NCBI GenBank assembly: GCA_020846635.1
Contig: JADLDO010000020.1
Location: 186,001 to 250,000, forward strand
DNA from: Caldilineaceae bacterium
Lineage (GTDB): Bacteria > Chloroflexota > Anaerolineae > Caldilineales > Caldilineaceae
DNA length: 64,000 nucleotides
Direction: 5' to 3'
In this document: piece after piece, positions 28,786 to 38,351 of the stretch
How positions within the stretch are numbered: position 1 is the stretch's first letter
Layout of the letters: the number at the start of each line of letters is the position of its first letter
Made by a program: the position numbers and the translations under genes
Notes under the pieces: model-generated
What the model saw: the letters and a program-made list of their open reading frames with translations, nothing else
Database searches by the model: none
Told to the model about the DNA's origin: nothing

Positions 28786-30981
28786 ATGTATCGAGCAAGA
28801 AACCTTCTGCATTTGCTGGTCGTGGTGGTGATGGTATTTCTGGCTGCCTGTGGCGCTGCCCCGGCGGCCCCTGCTGAACAGGGTGGTAGTGAGGCGGCTG
28901 CGACCGAAGCACCTGCCGCAGAAGCCGCGGGTGATGCTGGAACGTTGCAAGGGCCAATTCCCTATCCCGAGGGTCAAGTCTTGGAAGGTAGCCAGCAACC
29001 AAAGACATTCGCTGTCGATCAGATGATCGAGTTCCGCTCCTTCGACCAGTATTGCGAGCCGGATTGGGTCACGGCACTGGTCGATGCTGGCGAACTGCCA
29101 CCCGTTGAAGAGCGTCTGCCGGATGAGCCATTTGTCTGGAAGACCGAGTTTATGTCGGATGGCATCGGCCAATATGGGGGAATCTGGCGCGATGTGTGGG
29201 CTGTACCGCTGGAAGGCTGGAACTATGACGCCGGCGCGGTGCAGGGCTGGTTTGGCATTGAGGCCATCGTCCAAGAAGAGCCGATTGCCACGGGCGCGAT
29301 GTTCTTGACACAGGAGGTCAACCCGCTGCCGCAACTCGCCAAGAGTTGGGAATGGTCTGAGGATGGGCTGCAATTGACCATGAACCTGATTCAAGGGGCC
29401 AAGTGGTCGGATGGTGTTGAGTTTACCACTGAGGACATCATGTTTCTTTGGGAAGACAATATCAACGATCCCAACGTCTCCACCTGGACATCCTCTAACT
29501 TCTGGACGGTGGATGGCGAGCCGGTGACGTTGGAAGCAGTGGATGATTACACGCTCCTGTGGACATTCCCGCAGCCACGCCCCGAAAAGTTCCTATACAG
29601 CATTACCAGTTTGAACTTCTCGCCCGGCCCGGCGCATATTCTGAAACCCTTCCACCCGAAATATGGTGGCGCGGACTATCAGAGCTATAAGGATGCGCTC
29701 CCCCCCAACTCATTGCCTGTCGTCACCATGGGACCCTGGGTGCCGGTTGAGTATACCACTGATGAATTCTTACTCTTCCGCCGCAATCCCTATTACTGGA
29801 AGGTCGATGAGAACGGCTGCCAACTGCCCTACTTGGATGAGGTGCAGTTCACCTATTCCAAGACCGGCTCTACACGTACATTGAACACAATTGCGGGTAC
29901 GGCTGACCACTCGAATGTGGAAAACATCGAGACGATGGACGAAACCGTGCGCCAGGCGCAAGACCCGAATGCTCCTTTCCGTGTGGAGTGGGGACCCGAA
30001 ACGCTGGGCTTCAGTATCTTGGCAAACCAGGCCAAGTACCTGGGTGTGGCGGATGACCGGGATCGGGCGGTACGCGATCTATTGATCGACCCGCGTTTCC
30101 GTCGTGCGCTTACCCAGGCTATCGACCGGGATGGGTTGGCTGGTTCGTTGACCAATGGCCCCTTCTTCCGCCCGTGGCCCGGTGGCCTTTTCCCCGGTTC
30201 GCAGTTCTTTGACATTAATTCTGCGGTCTACTATCCCTACTCGCCGGAGACTTCCAAGGCGCTCTTGGCAGAGATTGGGTTAGAAGATACGGATGGCGAT
30301 GGCATTGTCAACTGGACAGAAGGGCCGATGGCCGGTGAGAATGTGCAAATTGGCTTAGCCGCAGGTGAGGATGACACCGCAGGGGCTTCCATCGGACCTG
30401 CTATGGTGCTCTTCTTGCAAGAGATCGGTATCCAGGTCAACTTCCGTACGATGGCCGGCACAGCCATGACCGAAGATGAGCGTGCGGGCACTTGGGATCT
30501 TCGCATCGCTCGCCCGGGTCAAGAGTGGGCTGCACCGAATGTACGCTGTAACCAAATTGCTCCTTTGGGCGAAACGAACTTGATCTGGCATCGGTCCGGT
30601 GACGAGCCGGAAGAGTACCAGGACTTTGAGTTGCAGCTCAACGATATCGCCTCGCAATTCTGTTTGGAGAATGACATCGACGCGGCGCGTCAACTCATGT
30701 CTGAATACAACCGCATCCATACTGAGAACGTCTACTCGATCGGTCTGGTGGTGGGGCGCTATGGCTTGATGCTCAACAAGTACTTCAAGAATGTACCCAT
30801 CGGTACGCCTGCATTCCTCTATCAGTGGGATGCCAACAACTATCTGATGGAGCAGATTTGGTTCGACGAAGCCGATATGTGGGTCAACGGTCAGACCGAA
30901 ATCTACCCACAAACTGTGCCTTTCTACGAGGGCTGTGATTATATGACGTCAGGTAAGGTTTGTGTCGTAAGTGCTGAATAG
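28786..30981 (+). CDS. ABC importer substrate-binding lipoprotein (family 5)
   Basis: 731 residues, longer than typical DppA/OppA (about 540). The signal peptide ends in the lipobox LAAC with C22. A Ala/Glu-rich linker follows. The family 5 solute-binding fold is seen from blocks such as LAKSWEWSEDGLQLTMNL, SDGVEFTTEDIMFLWED and YYWKVDENGCQLPYLDEV. A family-specific WTSSNFWTVDGEP region and extra loops suggest the large-ligand branch found next to glycosidase genes. A very strong AGGAGGAGG ribosome site precedes the ATG, in keeping with high expression. A large hairpin separates it from the permease genes. Confidence 0.93.
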   Translation: MYRARNLLHLLVVVVMVFLAACGAAPAAPAEQGGSEAAATEAPAAEAAGDAGTLQGPIPYPEGQVLEGSQQPKTFAVDQMIEFRSFDQYCEPDWVTALVDAGELPPVEERLPDEPFVWKTEFMSDGIGQYGGIWRDVWAVPLEGWNYDAGAVQGWFGIEAIVQEEPIATGAMFLTQEVNPLPQLAKSWEWSEDGLQLTMNLIQGAKWSDGVEFTTEDIMFLWEDNINDPNVSTWTSSNFWTVDGEPVTLEAVDDYTLLWTFPQPRPEKFLYSITSLNFSPGPAHILKPFHPKYGGADYQSYKDALPPNSLPVVTMGPWVPVEYTTDEFLLFRRNPYYWKVDENGCQLPYLDEVQFTYSKTGSTRTLNTIAGTADHSNVENIETMDETVRQAQDPNAPFRVEWGPETLGFSILANQAKYLGVADDRDRAVRDLLIDPRFRRALTQAIDRDGLAGSLTNGPFFRPWPGGLFPGSQFFDINSAVYYPYSPETSKALLAEIGLEDTDGDGIVNWTEGPMAGENVQIGLAAGEDDTAGASIGPAMVLFLQEIGIQVNFRTMAGTAMTEDERAGTWDLRIARPGQEWAAPNVRCNQIAPLGETNLIWHRSGDEPEEYQDFELQLNDIASQFCLENDIDAARQLMSEYNRIHTENVYSIGLVVGRYGLMLNKYFKNVPIGTPAFLYQWDANNYLMEQIWFDEADMWVNGQTEIYPQTVPFYEGCDYMTSGKVCVVSAE

Positions 30982-31047
30982 CTGAGGCAGCCAGCACGAT
31001 AGGGTTGCATCACCTGGATGATGCATCACCTAGACTGCGGCGAAAAT

Positions 31048-31093
31048 GTTGGGCTGGAGGTTGGTGGCACAAGTCGCCATTCTCCAGCCCAAC
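31048..31093 (+). promoter_or_regulatory. Intercistronic hairpin between binding protein and permease genes
   Basis: Outer 12-bp perfect stem GTTGGGCTGGAG (31048-31059) with CTCCAGCCCAAC (31082-31093); an inner stem TGGTGGC/GTCGCCA with an ACAA loop. No T-run follows. It ends 19 nt before the permease ATG, so it probably sets different expression levels of the binding protein and the permeases. Confidence 0.7.
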
Positions 31094-31111
31094 CCAATGG
31101 CGGAGATCATC

Positions 31112-32110
31112 ATGATCGTGTTTATCCTGCGTCGTATCCTGTCCACCATCCCCTTGCTCATCGGCATCAGCATGGTATCGTTTTTCATCATCCAGCTTCC
31201 ACCGGGTGATTTTGCTACGGCCTATCAAAATCAATTGATGCGGCAGGGCAATATGGCGGTAGAGGATGCACAGAAGGCGGCTGATCAATATCGCCAGCTC
31301 TATGGGCTGGACAAGCCCGTTTGGGAGCAGTATTTGCGCTGGATGAAAGGAATTGTGACTGAGGGAAAATTTGGCTATTCCTTTGCCTATAAAAAGGATG
31401 TGGGCGAACTGATCAAGGAGCGACTGCCCCGCACCTTATATTTGGCGCTGGCAGCCCATGCCATTTCAACCATCCTGGGGATTGGCATCGGCATCTATTC
31501 GGCGACGCGGCAATATAGCATTGGCGACAATTTGGCGACTGTCTTTGCTTTTACGGCAACGGCTGTGCCACGCTTTTTTATCGCGCTCGTCGTCGTCTAT
31601 TTACTGGTGATTGAGTTTAACAGCCCCTATGTGAACCGTTTTACCTCGCCCCAATACGCATTTGCCCCTATGTCCTGGGAAAAAGCAGTCGACGTACTGA
31701 AATATACATGGCCGGTGATTCTCATCGCCGGTTTTGGCGGCATTGCGCGTAATATGCGTGTGATGCGTGGCAATTTGCTCGATGGGCTGAACGCACAATA
31801 TGTCACCACGGCGCGCTCCAAAGGGTTGACAGAGAATGCCGTCATCTATAAGCACGCAGTACCCAATGCGCTGCACCCCATCATCATGTATCAAGGCACT
31901 GTGCTGCCCTATATGATTCAGGGTGAGCTAGAGGCGGCGATTGTGCTCAATATGCCGTCGCTGGCCCCCATGTTCTACAGTTCTTTGGCTGTGCAAGATA
32001 TCTATGTGTCGGGCGGCTTCTTGTTTATCTATGCAATGCTGTTGGTCTTGGGCAACCTGATAGCCGATATTTTGCTGGCCTTGACCGACCCGCGGATTCG
32101 AATGGCCTAG
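31112..32110 (+). CDS. ABC importer permease 1 (DppB-like)
   Basis: 332 residues with six membrane segments. It opens with [18 protein letters not shown], the typical DppB start. The EAA-type coupling motif is [20 protein letters not shown] near residue 228-247. Three ATG codons are possible; 31112 is chosen because GGAG stands 6 nt before it and the protein then begins like the family. It is followed by permease 2 after 14 nt. Confidence 0.92.
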   Translation: MIVFILRRILSTIPLLIGISMVSFFIIQLPPGDFATAYQNQLMRQGNMAVEDAQKAADQYRQLYGLDKPVWEQYLRWMKGIVTEGKFGYSFAYKKDVGELIKERLPRTLYLALAAHAISTILGIGIGIYSATRQYSIGDNLATVFAFTATAVPRFFIALVVVYLLVIEFNSPYVNRFTSPQYAFAPMSWEKAVDVLKYTWPVILIAGFGGIARNMRVMRGNLLDGLNAQYVTTARSKGLTENAVIYKHAVPNALHPIIMYQGTVLPYMIQGELEAAIVLNMPSLAPMFYSSLAVQDIYVSGGFLFIYAMLLVLGNLIADILLALTDPRIRMA

Positions 32111-32124
32111 AGGGAGCATCGTCT

Positions 32125-33285
32125 ATGGCAGGGCAAGTTGAAACCTTGGGGGGGATCGCCAAGCCTGCAAGTGAAGATGTGCTGGCGCGCCTGCAACTGC
32201 GCGACTCGGCGCGCGAGAGCTATGCCAATTTGGTCTGGCGACGTTTCCGCAAGAGCAAGATCTCCATTGTGGGGGGGCTGGTGGTGATCGGCCTTTTTGT
32301 GCTGGCGATCTTCTCTGATTTCTTTTCACCCTATGATCCGGTTGCGCTCAACATGCGTGACAGCTATCTGCCGCCAACCACCATTCGCTTCCTCGATGCC
32401 GAAGGCAATCTTTCGTGGCGGCCCTTTGTCTATGGGCAAAAGCAGATTTTGAATGCCAATATGACCTCTTCGTGGGAAGTGGACACCACAACCAAGTATT
32501 ATGTCCGTTTCTTTGTGGAAGGCTTCCGCTATAAGCTCTTTGGCCTCATTGATAGCAACCTGCATCTGTTTGGCGTGGACGAAGGCGCGCAGATCCATGT
32601 CCTGGGCACAGATCGCTTTGGACGTGACATTTTTGGCCGCTCCTGTCTTGCCGGGCGTATTTCGCTGACCATGTCGCTCTTTGGCACGATTATCAGTGTG
32701 ATCGTGGGGTCGGTGGTGGGGGTTATCTCCGGCTATTATGGGGGCGCAGTGGATAACTGGATTCAGCGGTTTGTGGAGTTCGTCCAATCGTTCCCGCAAC
32801 TGCCTTTGTGGATGTCGCTGGCCGCGGTGATCCCGATTACCTGGAACCAGTTTACGATCTTCCTGATCATGTCCAGTATCTTCGCTCTCTTGAGTTGGAC
32901 GCTTTTGGCGCGTGAGGTGCGCGGCAAGGTCTTGTCCTTGCGCGAGCAAGATTATGTGCTGGCCGCGCGTGAGATGGGGGCATCGGACCGGCGCATCATC
33001 TTTAGTCACCTGCTGCCCAACAGTCTGAGCCATATCATCGTCGTGACAACGCTGACCATCCCGACGATTATTCTGGCTGAGAGCTTTTTGAGCTTCCTGG
33101 GCATCGGTATTCAAGAGCCATTGGTGAGTTGGGGGACGATGATGCGCGAGGCGCAGACGCTGCAAACGCTGGGCTTTAATCAGTGGATCGCCGCGCCGGT
33201 CTTCTTTATTATTCTGGCTGTGCTTGGCTTTAACTTCTTGGGCGATGGGCTGCGCGATGCGGCTGATCCTTATTCGACTTTCTAA
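32125..33285 (+). CDS. ABC importer permease 2 (DppC-like)
   Basis: 386 residues. An N-terminal cytoplasmic stretch and first membrane segment (about 48-70) are followed by a periplasm-side loop of ~100 residues, larger than in most DppC proteins. The EAA motif is [20 protein letters not shown]. The [16 protein letters not shown] block before the core is typical of the OppC/DppC family. GGGAG precedes the ATG. It forms the membrane channel with permease 1; the enlarged extracellular loop is shared by importers next to glycosidases, which is inference. Confidence 0.92.
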   Translation: MAGQVETLGGIAKPASEDVLARLQLRDSARESYANLVWRRFRKSKISIVGGLVVIGLFVLAIFSDFFSPYDPVALNMRDSYLPPTTIRFLDAEGNLSWRPFVYGQKQILNANMTSSWEVDTTTKYYVRFFVEGFRYKLFGLIDSNLHLFGVDEGAQIHVLGTDRFGRDIFGRSCLAGRISLTMSLFGTIISVIVGSVVGVISGYYGGAVDNWIQRFVEFVQSFPQLPLWMSLAAVIPITWNQFTIFLIMSSIFALLSWTLLAREVRGKVLSLREQDYVLAAREMGASDRRIIFSHLLPNSLSHIIVVTTLTIPTIILAESFLSFLGIGIQEPLVSWGTMMREAQTLQTLGFNQWIAAPVFFIILAVLGFNFLGDGLRDAADPYSTF

Positions 33286-33305
33286 AAGATTTCTAAAGGG
33301 CAGTC

Positions 33306-34358
33306 ATGGTTGATTATCAGTGGACAATCGAAAAGCGGCCCGCGACTGAACGGCGCAATATCCTTGAAATTAAGAATTTGAAGCAGTATTTCCCGCTGCG
33401 TGGTGGCCTTTTTCAGCGGGTGTTGGGCCACATTCGCGCGGTGGATGGGGTGAGCTTCGTCTTGCGTGAACGTGAGGTGTTGGGGCTGGTGGGCGAGAGC
33501 GGCTGTGGAAAGACCACCACAGGCCGTACGATCTTGCGCCTCTATGATCCAACTGCGGGCGAAATCTGGTACACCAAAGAGGATGGCACGCGCGTCGATA
33601 TTGCCAAGTTGAGCGCGGCGGAGATGAAGCCTCTGCGCCGTGAGATGCGCATGATCTTTCAAGACCCGTACAGTTCGCTCAATCCGCGCTTTACGGTGCG
33701 CGATGTCATTGGCGAGCCCCTGCTGATCCACCGCGAGGCTAGCGGCAAGCAGGTGGATGAACGCGTGGCGCAGTTGATGGAAGCCGTTGGGCTGAACCCT
33801 GCCTATATGAGCCGTTATCCCCACGAATTTTCGGGGGGACAGCGGCAGCGTATTGGTCTGGCGCGCACGCTCTGCCTCAACCCGCGCCTGATCATTGCTG
33901 ATGAGCCTGTGTCGGCGCTGGATGTATCGATTCAGGCGCAGGTGCTGAATTTGCTGGCGGAACTGCGCGAGCAGTTGGGGTTGACGATTATCTTTATCGC
34001 CCACGATTTGTCTGTGGTCGAGCATATCTGCGACCGTATTGCCGTGATGTATGTGGGTAAGCTGGTGGAATTGGCCGAATCTGAAGAATTGCTACGCAAC
34101 CCCAAACATCCCTACACGGAGGCATTGGTCTCGGCTGTGCCTGCGGCTGACCCGGACATTAAGTCGCTGCGTATTGTCTTGCAGGGCGATGTGCCTAGCC
34201 CTGCCAACCCGCCCTCCGGCTGTGTCTTTCACCCGCGCTGTCGCTATGCCCAGGCGATCTGTAGTCAAGAAGAGCCAAAGCTGGAGGAGGTGTCACCGGG
34301 CCACTTTGCAAGCTGCCATTTCGCCAATGAACTGTCGCTGGTCGGGATCGGGGGATAG
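33306..34358 (+). CDS. ABC importer ATPase 2 (OppF/DppF-like)
   Basis: 350 residues. Walker A GESGCGKT is at 63-70, the signature is FSGGQRQR, Walker B is [12 protein letters not shown], and the H-loop lies in FIAHDLSV. The C-terminal OppF extension has [18 protein letters not shown], the cysteine pattern that matches its partner ATPase. AAAGGG lies before the ATG. Together with the first ATPase it drives the two permeases. The next gene starts directly at the end of the stop codon. Confidence 0.93.
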   Translation: MVDYQWTIEKRPATERRNILEIKNLKQYFPLRGGLFQRVLGHIRAVDGVSFVLREREVLGLVGESGCGKTTTGRTILRLYDPTAGEIWYTKEDGTRVDIAKLSAAEMKPLRREMRMIFQDPYSSLNPRFTVRDVIGEPLLIHREASGKQVDERVAQLMEAVGLNPAYMSRYPHEFSGGQRQRIGLARTLCLNPRLIIADEPVSALDVSIQAQVLNLLAELREQLGLTIIFIAHDLSVVEHICDRIAVMYVGKLVELAESEELLRNPKHPYTEALVSAVPAADPDIKSLRIVLQGDVPSPANPPSGCVFHPRCRYAQAICSQEEPKLEEVSPGHFASCHFANELSLVGIGG

Positions 34359-34787
34359 ATGAGAGGCGCGATTGTGAGGTCAAACCGCTTGGTAAATTTC
34401 CTCATCTATTTGGTTCCCGTGGTAGGATGGCTGTTGGGATTGACCTTGCTGCGCCGCAATTTGAGCGCGCTCTATCATAGCTGCCAGGCGCTGGCGTTGA
34501 CGCTGGGTTTGGTGGGGATTCCACTGACCTGGGCGGTGAGCGCGTGGCTGTTGGCATGGATTCCTGTAGCGGGCCCGACGCTTTCGATGGCTACGTTCTC
34601 ACTGGTTGTGGCGGCAATCCCGGCCCTTGTGATAGCATGGGTGTTGGGCATGGTCAATGCCTTGCGTGATGAGGTGAGACGGGTTCCGGTCTTTGGAGCG
34701 TGGGGTGAACAGATCTTCCGTCGCTTGACACGTTCATTGCTGGAGGAACCACAGATCCGTTACATCCCGCAGGAAGTTGAACAATAG
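34359..34787 (+). CDS. Small membrane protein of the sugar operon, unknown
   Basis: 142 residues with three membrane segments (about 12-27, 42-66, 74-100) and a soluble, basic C-terminus that ends RYIPQEVEQ. The start ATG follows the upstream TAG with no gap, which indicates translational coupling to the ATPase gene. It lies between the importer and the glycosidases, so it may be an accessory to either. I do not recognise a family. Confidence 0.72.
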   Translation: MRGAIVRSNRLVNFLIYLVPVVGWLLGLTLLRRNLSALYHSCQALALTLGLVGIPLTWAVSAWLLAWIPVAGPTLSMATFSLVVAAIPALVIAWVLGMVNALRDEVRRVPVFGAWGEQIFRRLTRSLLEEPQIRYIPQEVEQ

Positions 34788-34833
34788 TAAGTCCTACCTA
34801 TATTTACAAACCAACCACTAGAAATGCATTGAA

Positions 34834-36162
34834 ATGGCGAAAATTGCTTTTATTGGCGCGGGGAGTTGGGGCTTCACGCGTAAGTTGGTGCGCGACCTCC
34901 TCACGTTTCCGCTGTTGGAGAATTCCACGATTGCTTTGATGGACATCAACGCCGAGCGTTTGGATTTTTCCAAGCGCGCCGTACAGAAGATCGTAGACCT
35001 GGGCAACTATCCGGCGCAAGTGATCGCGACCCAAGACCGGGCTGAGGCGTTGCGAGATGCGGATTTTGTGGTCGTGACGATCCTGGCGGGCGGGGTGGAG
35101 ATCTGGCGGCACGATATTGAGATCCCCAAGCAGTTCGGCGTAGACATCAACATTGGCGACACGCGCGGCCCATCGGGTATCTTCCGCGCGCTGCGTACCA
35201 TCCCGGTGATGCTGGACATTGCGCGCGACATGGAACGGCTTTGCCCCAATGCGTTGATGCTCAACTACACCAACCCTATGGCAATGCTCTGCCGTGCGCT
35301 GCAACGAGAGACGGATATTCAACTTACGGGGTTGTGCCACAGTGTGCAAGGGACCGCCGAGATGTTGGCGAAGTGGATTGGCGCGCCGATGGAGGAGATT
35401 ACCTATACGTGCGCCGGGATCAACCACATGGCCTGGTATCTCAAGTATGAGTGGAAGGGCGAAGATGCCTATCCGTTGATCCACAAGGCTGTTACCGAGT
35501 GCCCGGAAGTTTATAACGAGGAGATCGTGCGCAATGAGATGTTCCTTGCGCTCGACCATTATGTGACCGAATCGAGCGGGCACAATTCCGAGTATAACTG
35601 GTGGTTCCGCAAGCGCCCTGACCTGATTGAGAAGTATTGCACCCACGGCACAGGGTGGAATCCGGGCGAGTATGCCTATATCGTCAAGCGTTATGTTGAA
35701 CGTGAACACGATTGGCGTGAGGAGGCGCAGAAGTGGTTTGCCGCCGAGACGCCGATTGACCTTGAACGGGGCCATGAGTATGCGGCCTACATTATGAACG
35801 CAATCGTGGGGGGTGAGCCATTCGAGTATAATGGCAATGTGCGTAACACCGGCTTGATCACGAACTTGCCCCAAGATGCGTGTGTCGAGGTACCTGTGTG
35901 GGCGAGCCGCAAGGGGCTGACGCCGGTGTATGTGGGCGCACTCCCGGCGCAGTGTGCAATGCTGACCAATTTGAGCGCGTCGATTGAGGAGATGGCAGTG
36001 GAAGCAGCGATCAGCGGCGACCCGCGCTTGGTCTATCAGGCCATTGCCCATGACCCGCTGACCGCGGCGGTACTCTCGCTGGCGGAGATCAAAGAGATGG
36101 TCAACGTGATGCTGGAGAAGAATCGGGAATACCTGCCTACCTTCCAACATTTCAAGGCATAG
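34834..36162 (+). CDS. GH4 glycosidase 1 (alpha-galactosidase-like)
   Basis: 442 residues. The NAD-binding Rossmann start is FIGAGSWGF (6-14). The GH4 signature CHSV is at 168-171 and the metal-ligand histidine in INHMAW near 198. GH4 enzymes use NAD and Mn2+ in an elimination-type mechanism; the CHSV variant is known from alpha-galactosidase and alpha-galacturonidase members, unlike CNVP or CDMP, which mark phospho-glycosidases. This fits an ABC importer that delivers unphosphorylated sugar. The ATG lies 46 nt after the small membrane gene. The exact sugar is not decided. Confidence 0.88.
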   Translation: MAKIAFIGAGSWGFTRKLVRDLLTFPLLENSTIALMDINAERLDFSKRAVQKIVDLGNYPAQVIATQDRAEALRDADFVVVTILAGGVEIWRHDIEIPKQFGVDINIGDTRGPSGIFRALRTIPVMLDIARDMERLCPNALMLNYTNPMAMLCRALQRETDIQLTGLCHSVQGTAEMLAKWIGAPMEEITYTCAGINHMAWYLKYEWKGEDAYPLIHKAVTECPEVYNEEIVRNEMFLALDHYVTESSGHNSEYNWWFRKRPDLIEKYCTHGTGWNPGEYAYIVKRYVEREHDWREEAQKWFAAETPIDLERGHEYAAYIMNAIVGGEPFEYNGNVRNTGLITNLPQDACVEVPVWASRKGLTPVYVGALPAQCAMLTNLSASIEEMAVEAAISGDPRLVYQAIAHDPLTAAVLSLAEIKEMVNVMLEKNREYLPTFQHFKA

Positions 36163-36195
36163 CGCTCAAGGTTTTGTCATAAGGGAGTCCTATTG

Positions 36196-37506
36196 ATGCC
36201 GAAAATTACCTTTCTCGGTGCAGGAAGCACTGTTTTTGCGAAGAACTTGATGGGCGACATTCTCAGCTATCCAGAGCTAGCTGAAGCGACCATTACCCTC
36301 CACGATATTGACGAGGAGCGGCTGCGTACCTCGGAAATTGTGGCACATAAGGTTGCAGAGACGCTGGGGGTTCAGCCCACGATTGAATCTTGCATCGACC
36401 GCCGAGCCGCGCTAGATGGCGCGGATTATGCGATCTCGATGATCCAGGTCGGTGGCTACAAACCTTCAACGGTGGTCGATTTCGAGATTCCAAAGAAGTA
36501 CGGCCTGCGCCAGACCATTGCCGATACGCTGGGCATCGGTGGGATCATGCGCGGGCTGCGCACGATCCCGGTGCTGCTTGATATGTGCTATGACATGGAG
36601 GCGCTTTGCCCCGATGTCACCTTCCTCCAGTATGTGAACCCGATGGTGATGAACTGTTGGGCGATCAGCCGCGCCACCAATATTAAGACAATCGGGCTTT
36701 GTCACAGTGTGCAGGGTACGGCAAAACAGTTGGCGCGCAACATTGGTATCCCCTTTGAGGAGATCAATTACTTCTGCGCGGGCATCAACCATATGGCTTT
36801 CTACCTTCGTTTCGAGCGTCACGTCAATGGCGAGGTGGAGGATCTCTATCCACGCATCCGTCAGGTGATCGAAGAAGGGCGCGTGCCGGAGGACAATAAG
36901 GTGCGCTATGAGATGTTCAAACGGCTGGGCTATTTTGTCACCGAGTCGAGCGAACATTTCGCCGAATATGTTCCCTGGTTCATCAAGCGCGACCGGCCTG
37001 ATTTGATCGAGGAGTTCAACATTCCGCTGGATGAATACATCACTCGCTGTGAAGCCCAGATCGCAGGGTGGCAGAAGATGCGTAAGAATTTAGAAAATCC
37101 TGAAACCCAGATTCCGGTGCGTCGCAGCCAGGAGTATGGGTCGGGCATTATCCACAGCATGGAGACTGGGCAGTTGCGTGTGATCAATGGCAATGTGCCC
37201 AATAACGGGCTGATCAGTAATCTGCCGCAGGGCTGCTCGGTGGAAGTGCCTTGCCTGGTCGATAGGAACGGCGTGCAGCCCGTTGCCGTCGGCGAATTGC
37301 CGCCGCACCTGGCCGCGCTCATGCAGACCAACCTTAACGTGCAGGGGTTAACCGTCGAGGCGGCGCTGACGGGCAAGCGTGAGCATATTTACCATGCCGC
37401 CATGCTCGACCCGCACACCGCGGCGGAGTTGGATCTGGATCAGATTTGGCATTTGGTGGATGATCTGATCGAGGCGCATGGGGATTGGCTGCCGGAGTAT
37501 CATTAA
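36196..37506 (+). CDS. GH4 glycosidase 2 (alpha-galactosidase-like)
   Basis: 436 residues, clearly a paralogue of the preceding enzyme. Rossmann start FLGAGSTVF (6-14), CHSV at 169-172 and NHM histidine at 199. Differences from enzyme 1 around the substrate pocket (GGYKPSTVVDFEIPKKYGLR versus [19 protein letters not shown]) suggest different sugars or linkages. AAGGGAG precedes the start; ATG 36196 is preferred to TTG 36193. It is the last gene of the operon. Confidence 0.88.
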   Translation: MPKITFLGAGSTVFAKNLMGDILSYPELAEATITLHDIDEERLRTSEIVAHKVAETLGVQPTIESCIDRRAALDGADYAISMIQVGGYKPSTVVDFEIPKKYGLRQTIADTLGIGGIMRGLRTIPVLLDMCYDMEALCPDVTFLQYVNPMVMNCWAISRATNIKTIGLCHSVQGTAKQLARNIGIPFEEINYFCAGINHMAFYLRFERHVNGEVEDLYPRIRQVIEEGRVPEDNKVRYEMFKRLGYFVTESSEHFAEYVPWFIKRDRPDLIEEFNIPLDEYITRCEAQIAGWQKMRKNLENPETQIPVRRSQEYGSGIIHSMETGQLRVINGNVPNNGLISNLPQGCSVEVPCLVDRNGVQPVAVGELPPHLAALMQTNLNVQGLTVEAALTGKREHIYHAAMLDPHTAAELDLDQIWHLVDDLIEAHGDWLPEYH

Positions 37507-37507
37507 C

Positions 37508-37583
37508 TGATGTTACGCAGCGGGCCGCCGGACGGTAAACGGGAGCCCTGCGGCTTTAGCCCTGGGCAGCCTGCGGTACATGA
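37508..37583. repeat. Short MITE/REP-like palindrome
   Basis: Ends TGATGTTACGCAG and CTGCGGTACATGA are imperfect inverted copies. The inside carries GCCGCCGGA and CCTGCGGCTTTAGCCCTGGG, both shared with the large palindrome at 46680-46833. It begins one or two nucleotides after the GH4 stop codon. Confidence 0.65.
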
Positions 37584-37612
37584 GTGATTTAAGACAAAAT
37601 CCTGTATACCAT

Positions 37613-37641
37613 CTTCCCGGAAGCGGTGAGCTTCCGGGAAG
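37613..37641. repeat. Dispersed CTTCCCGGAAGC palindrome
   Basis: 12-bp perfect arms (37613-37624, 37630-37641) around GGTGA. It is the fourth copy of the family also seen at 2755, 20957 and 23437. Confidence 0.75.
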
Positions 37642-37779
37642 GGTGATATTGCCCATTAGGGGTACGCAAAAGCCGGATTCTGATGGAACCCGGCTTGATG
37701 TTTTGCAGTCTTCAATTAAAGCGACACCAGCACGTCATTGGTCTGGGTACGAAGATTCTATAATAGCAGATGAGACAGA

Positions 37780-37956
37780 TTAATCTGGCTTGAAAAAGGA
37801 AACCCGGTCGAGAACGGCTGTGCAGCCAATCAGAAGCGCCGCAAAGGCGGGCAGCAGTGGATCGCTCTGAACCCCGTTGACTTCGATTACGCCAAAGCTC
37901 AGCAGGACGAGGATGCCGAGGCTCAAGAGAGTATTGCTCAGGTTTACTTTGTACAT
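37780..37956 (-). CDS. Small membrane protein (58 residues)
   Basis: Frame starting MYKVNLSNTLLSLGILVLL. It has two probable membrane segments (about 9-24 and 35-50) and ends in a basic-aromatic tail FFKPD. GGGGGA stands 9 nt before the ATG. A minus-strand promoter, TTGTCC-N17-TATACT, lies 64 nt upstream, and a GTAACC/GGTTAC hairpin is in its leader. These signals together support a real gene despite its length. The family is unknown to me. Confidence 0.6.
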   Translation of the reverse strand: MYKVNLSNTLLSLGILVLLSFGVIEVNGVQSDPLLPAFAALLIGCTAVLDRVSFFKPD

Positions 37957-38019
37957 GAATGATAATCCCCCAAAAAAAATTGTAACCAGTGGCGCTGTTG
38001 CTTAGGTTACCTTGTAGGT

Positions 38020-38048
38020 AGTATAACGAGATCGGTTGAGAGGGACAA
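38020..38048 (-). promoter_or_regulatory. Promoter of the 58-residue protein gene
   Basis: Minus strand TTGTCC (38043-38048), 17-nt spacer, TATACT (38020-38025). Confidence 0.6.
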
Positions 38049-38195
38049 ACGTCATTTGATGTAATTAGACGGGAATTGGACCAAATTAAGACGGCTTCCC
38101 AACAAACGGCGACGTTTCGTACGGGAAACGTAGGTTTTCCCTCGGTTTTTCCCTGTCGTTTACGACAGGTCGCGTCAAGTTTGTATGGATGACCC

Positions 38196-38228
38196 AATAA
38201 AAAAGCTCCCTCCCAATTGGGAAGGAGC
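38196..38228 (-). terminator. Minus-strand intrinsic terminator of the RNA candidate
   Basis: Stem of about 10 bp around AATT with one mismatch (38205-38228), then six T and a further TATT on the minus strand. No protein gene ends here on that strand. Confidence 0.8.
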
Positions 38229-38316
38229 GATAAGTGCATGCCTGCCTTGAGAAGGGAAGGCCAACTAAGACAGGCATCAGAGGTGTAAGGTAAGATTGAG
38301 GCAGCCAAAGCTGTTG
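38196..38316 (-). ncRNA. Candidate small RNA, about 115-120 nt
   Basis: On the minus strand a promoter lies at 38323-38351. Transcription would begin near 38316. The predicted RNA has a CAGC/GCTG mini-hairpin, a C/U-rich single-stranded part (ACCUUACACCUCU), a hairpin ATGCCTG/CAGGCAT (38271-38277 with 38238-38244), and a terminator GCTCC-TTCCCAATTGGGA-GGGAGC followed by TTTTTT (38228-38196). No ribosome site or useful frame is present. I do not recognise it as 6S RNA, a riboswitch or any named RNA. Confidence 0.5.
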
Positions 38317-38322
38317 TGTAAG

Positions 38323-38351
38323 ATTCTACACATTTGAGTAGCGGGCGTCAA
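38323..38351 (-). promoter_or_regulatory. Promoter of the RNA candidate
   Basis: Minus strand TTGACG (38346-38351), 17-nt spacer, TAGAAT (38323-38328). Each element matches consensus at five of six places. Confidence 0.65.

Noticed and set aside
37712..38308. 198-codon minus-strand frame in the 1-kb gap
   Set aside because: It crosses the terminator and two promoters in this region and has no ribosome site. The shorter 58-residue frame in another phase has proper signals.
38205..38316. 6S RNA identity for the RNA candidate
   Set aside because: It is too short and lacks the long rod with a large central bubble expected of 6S RNA.
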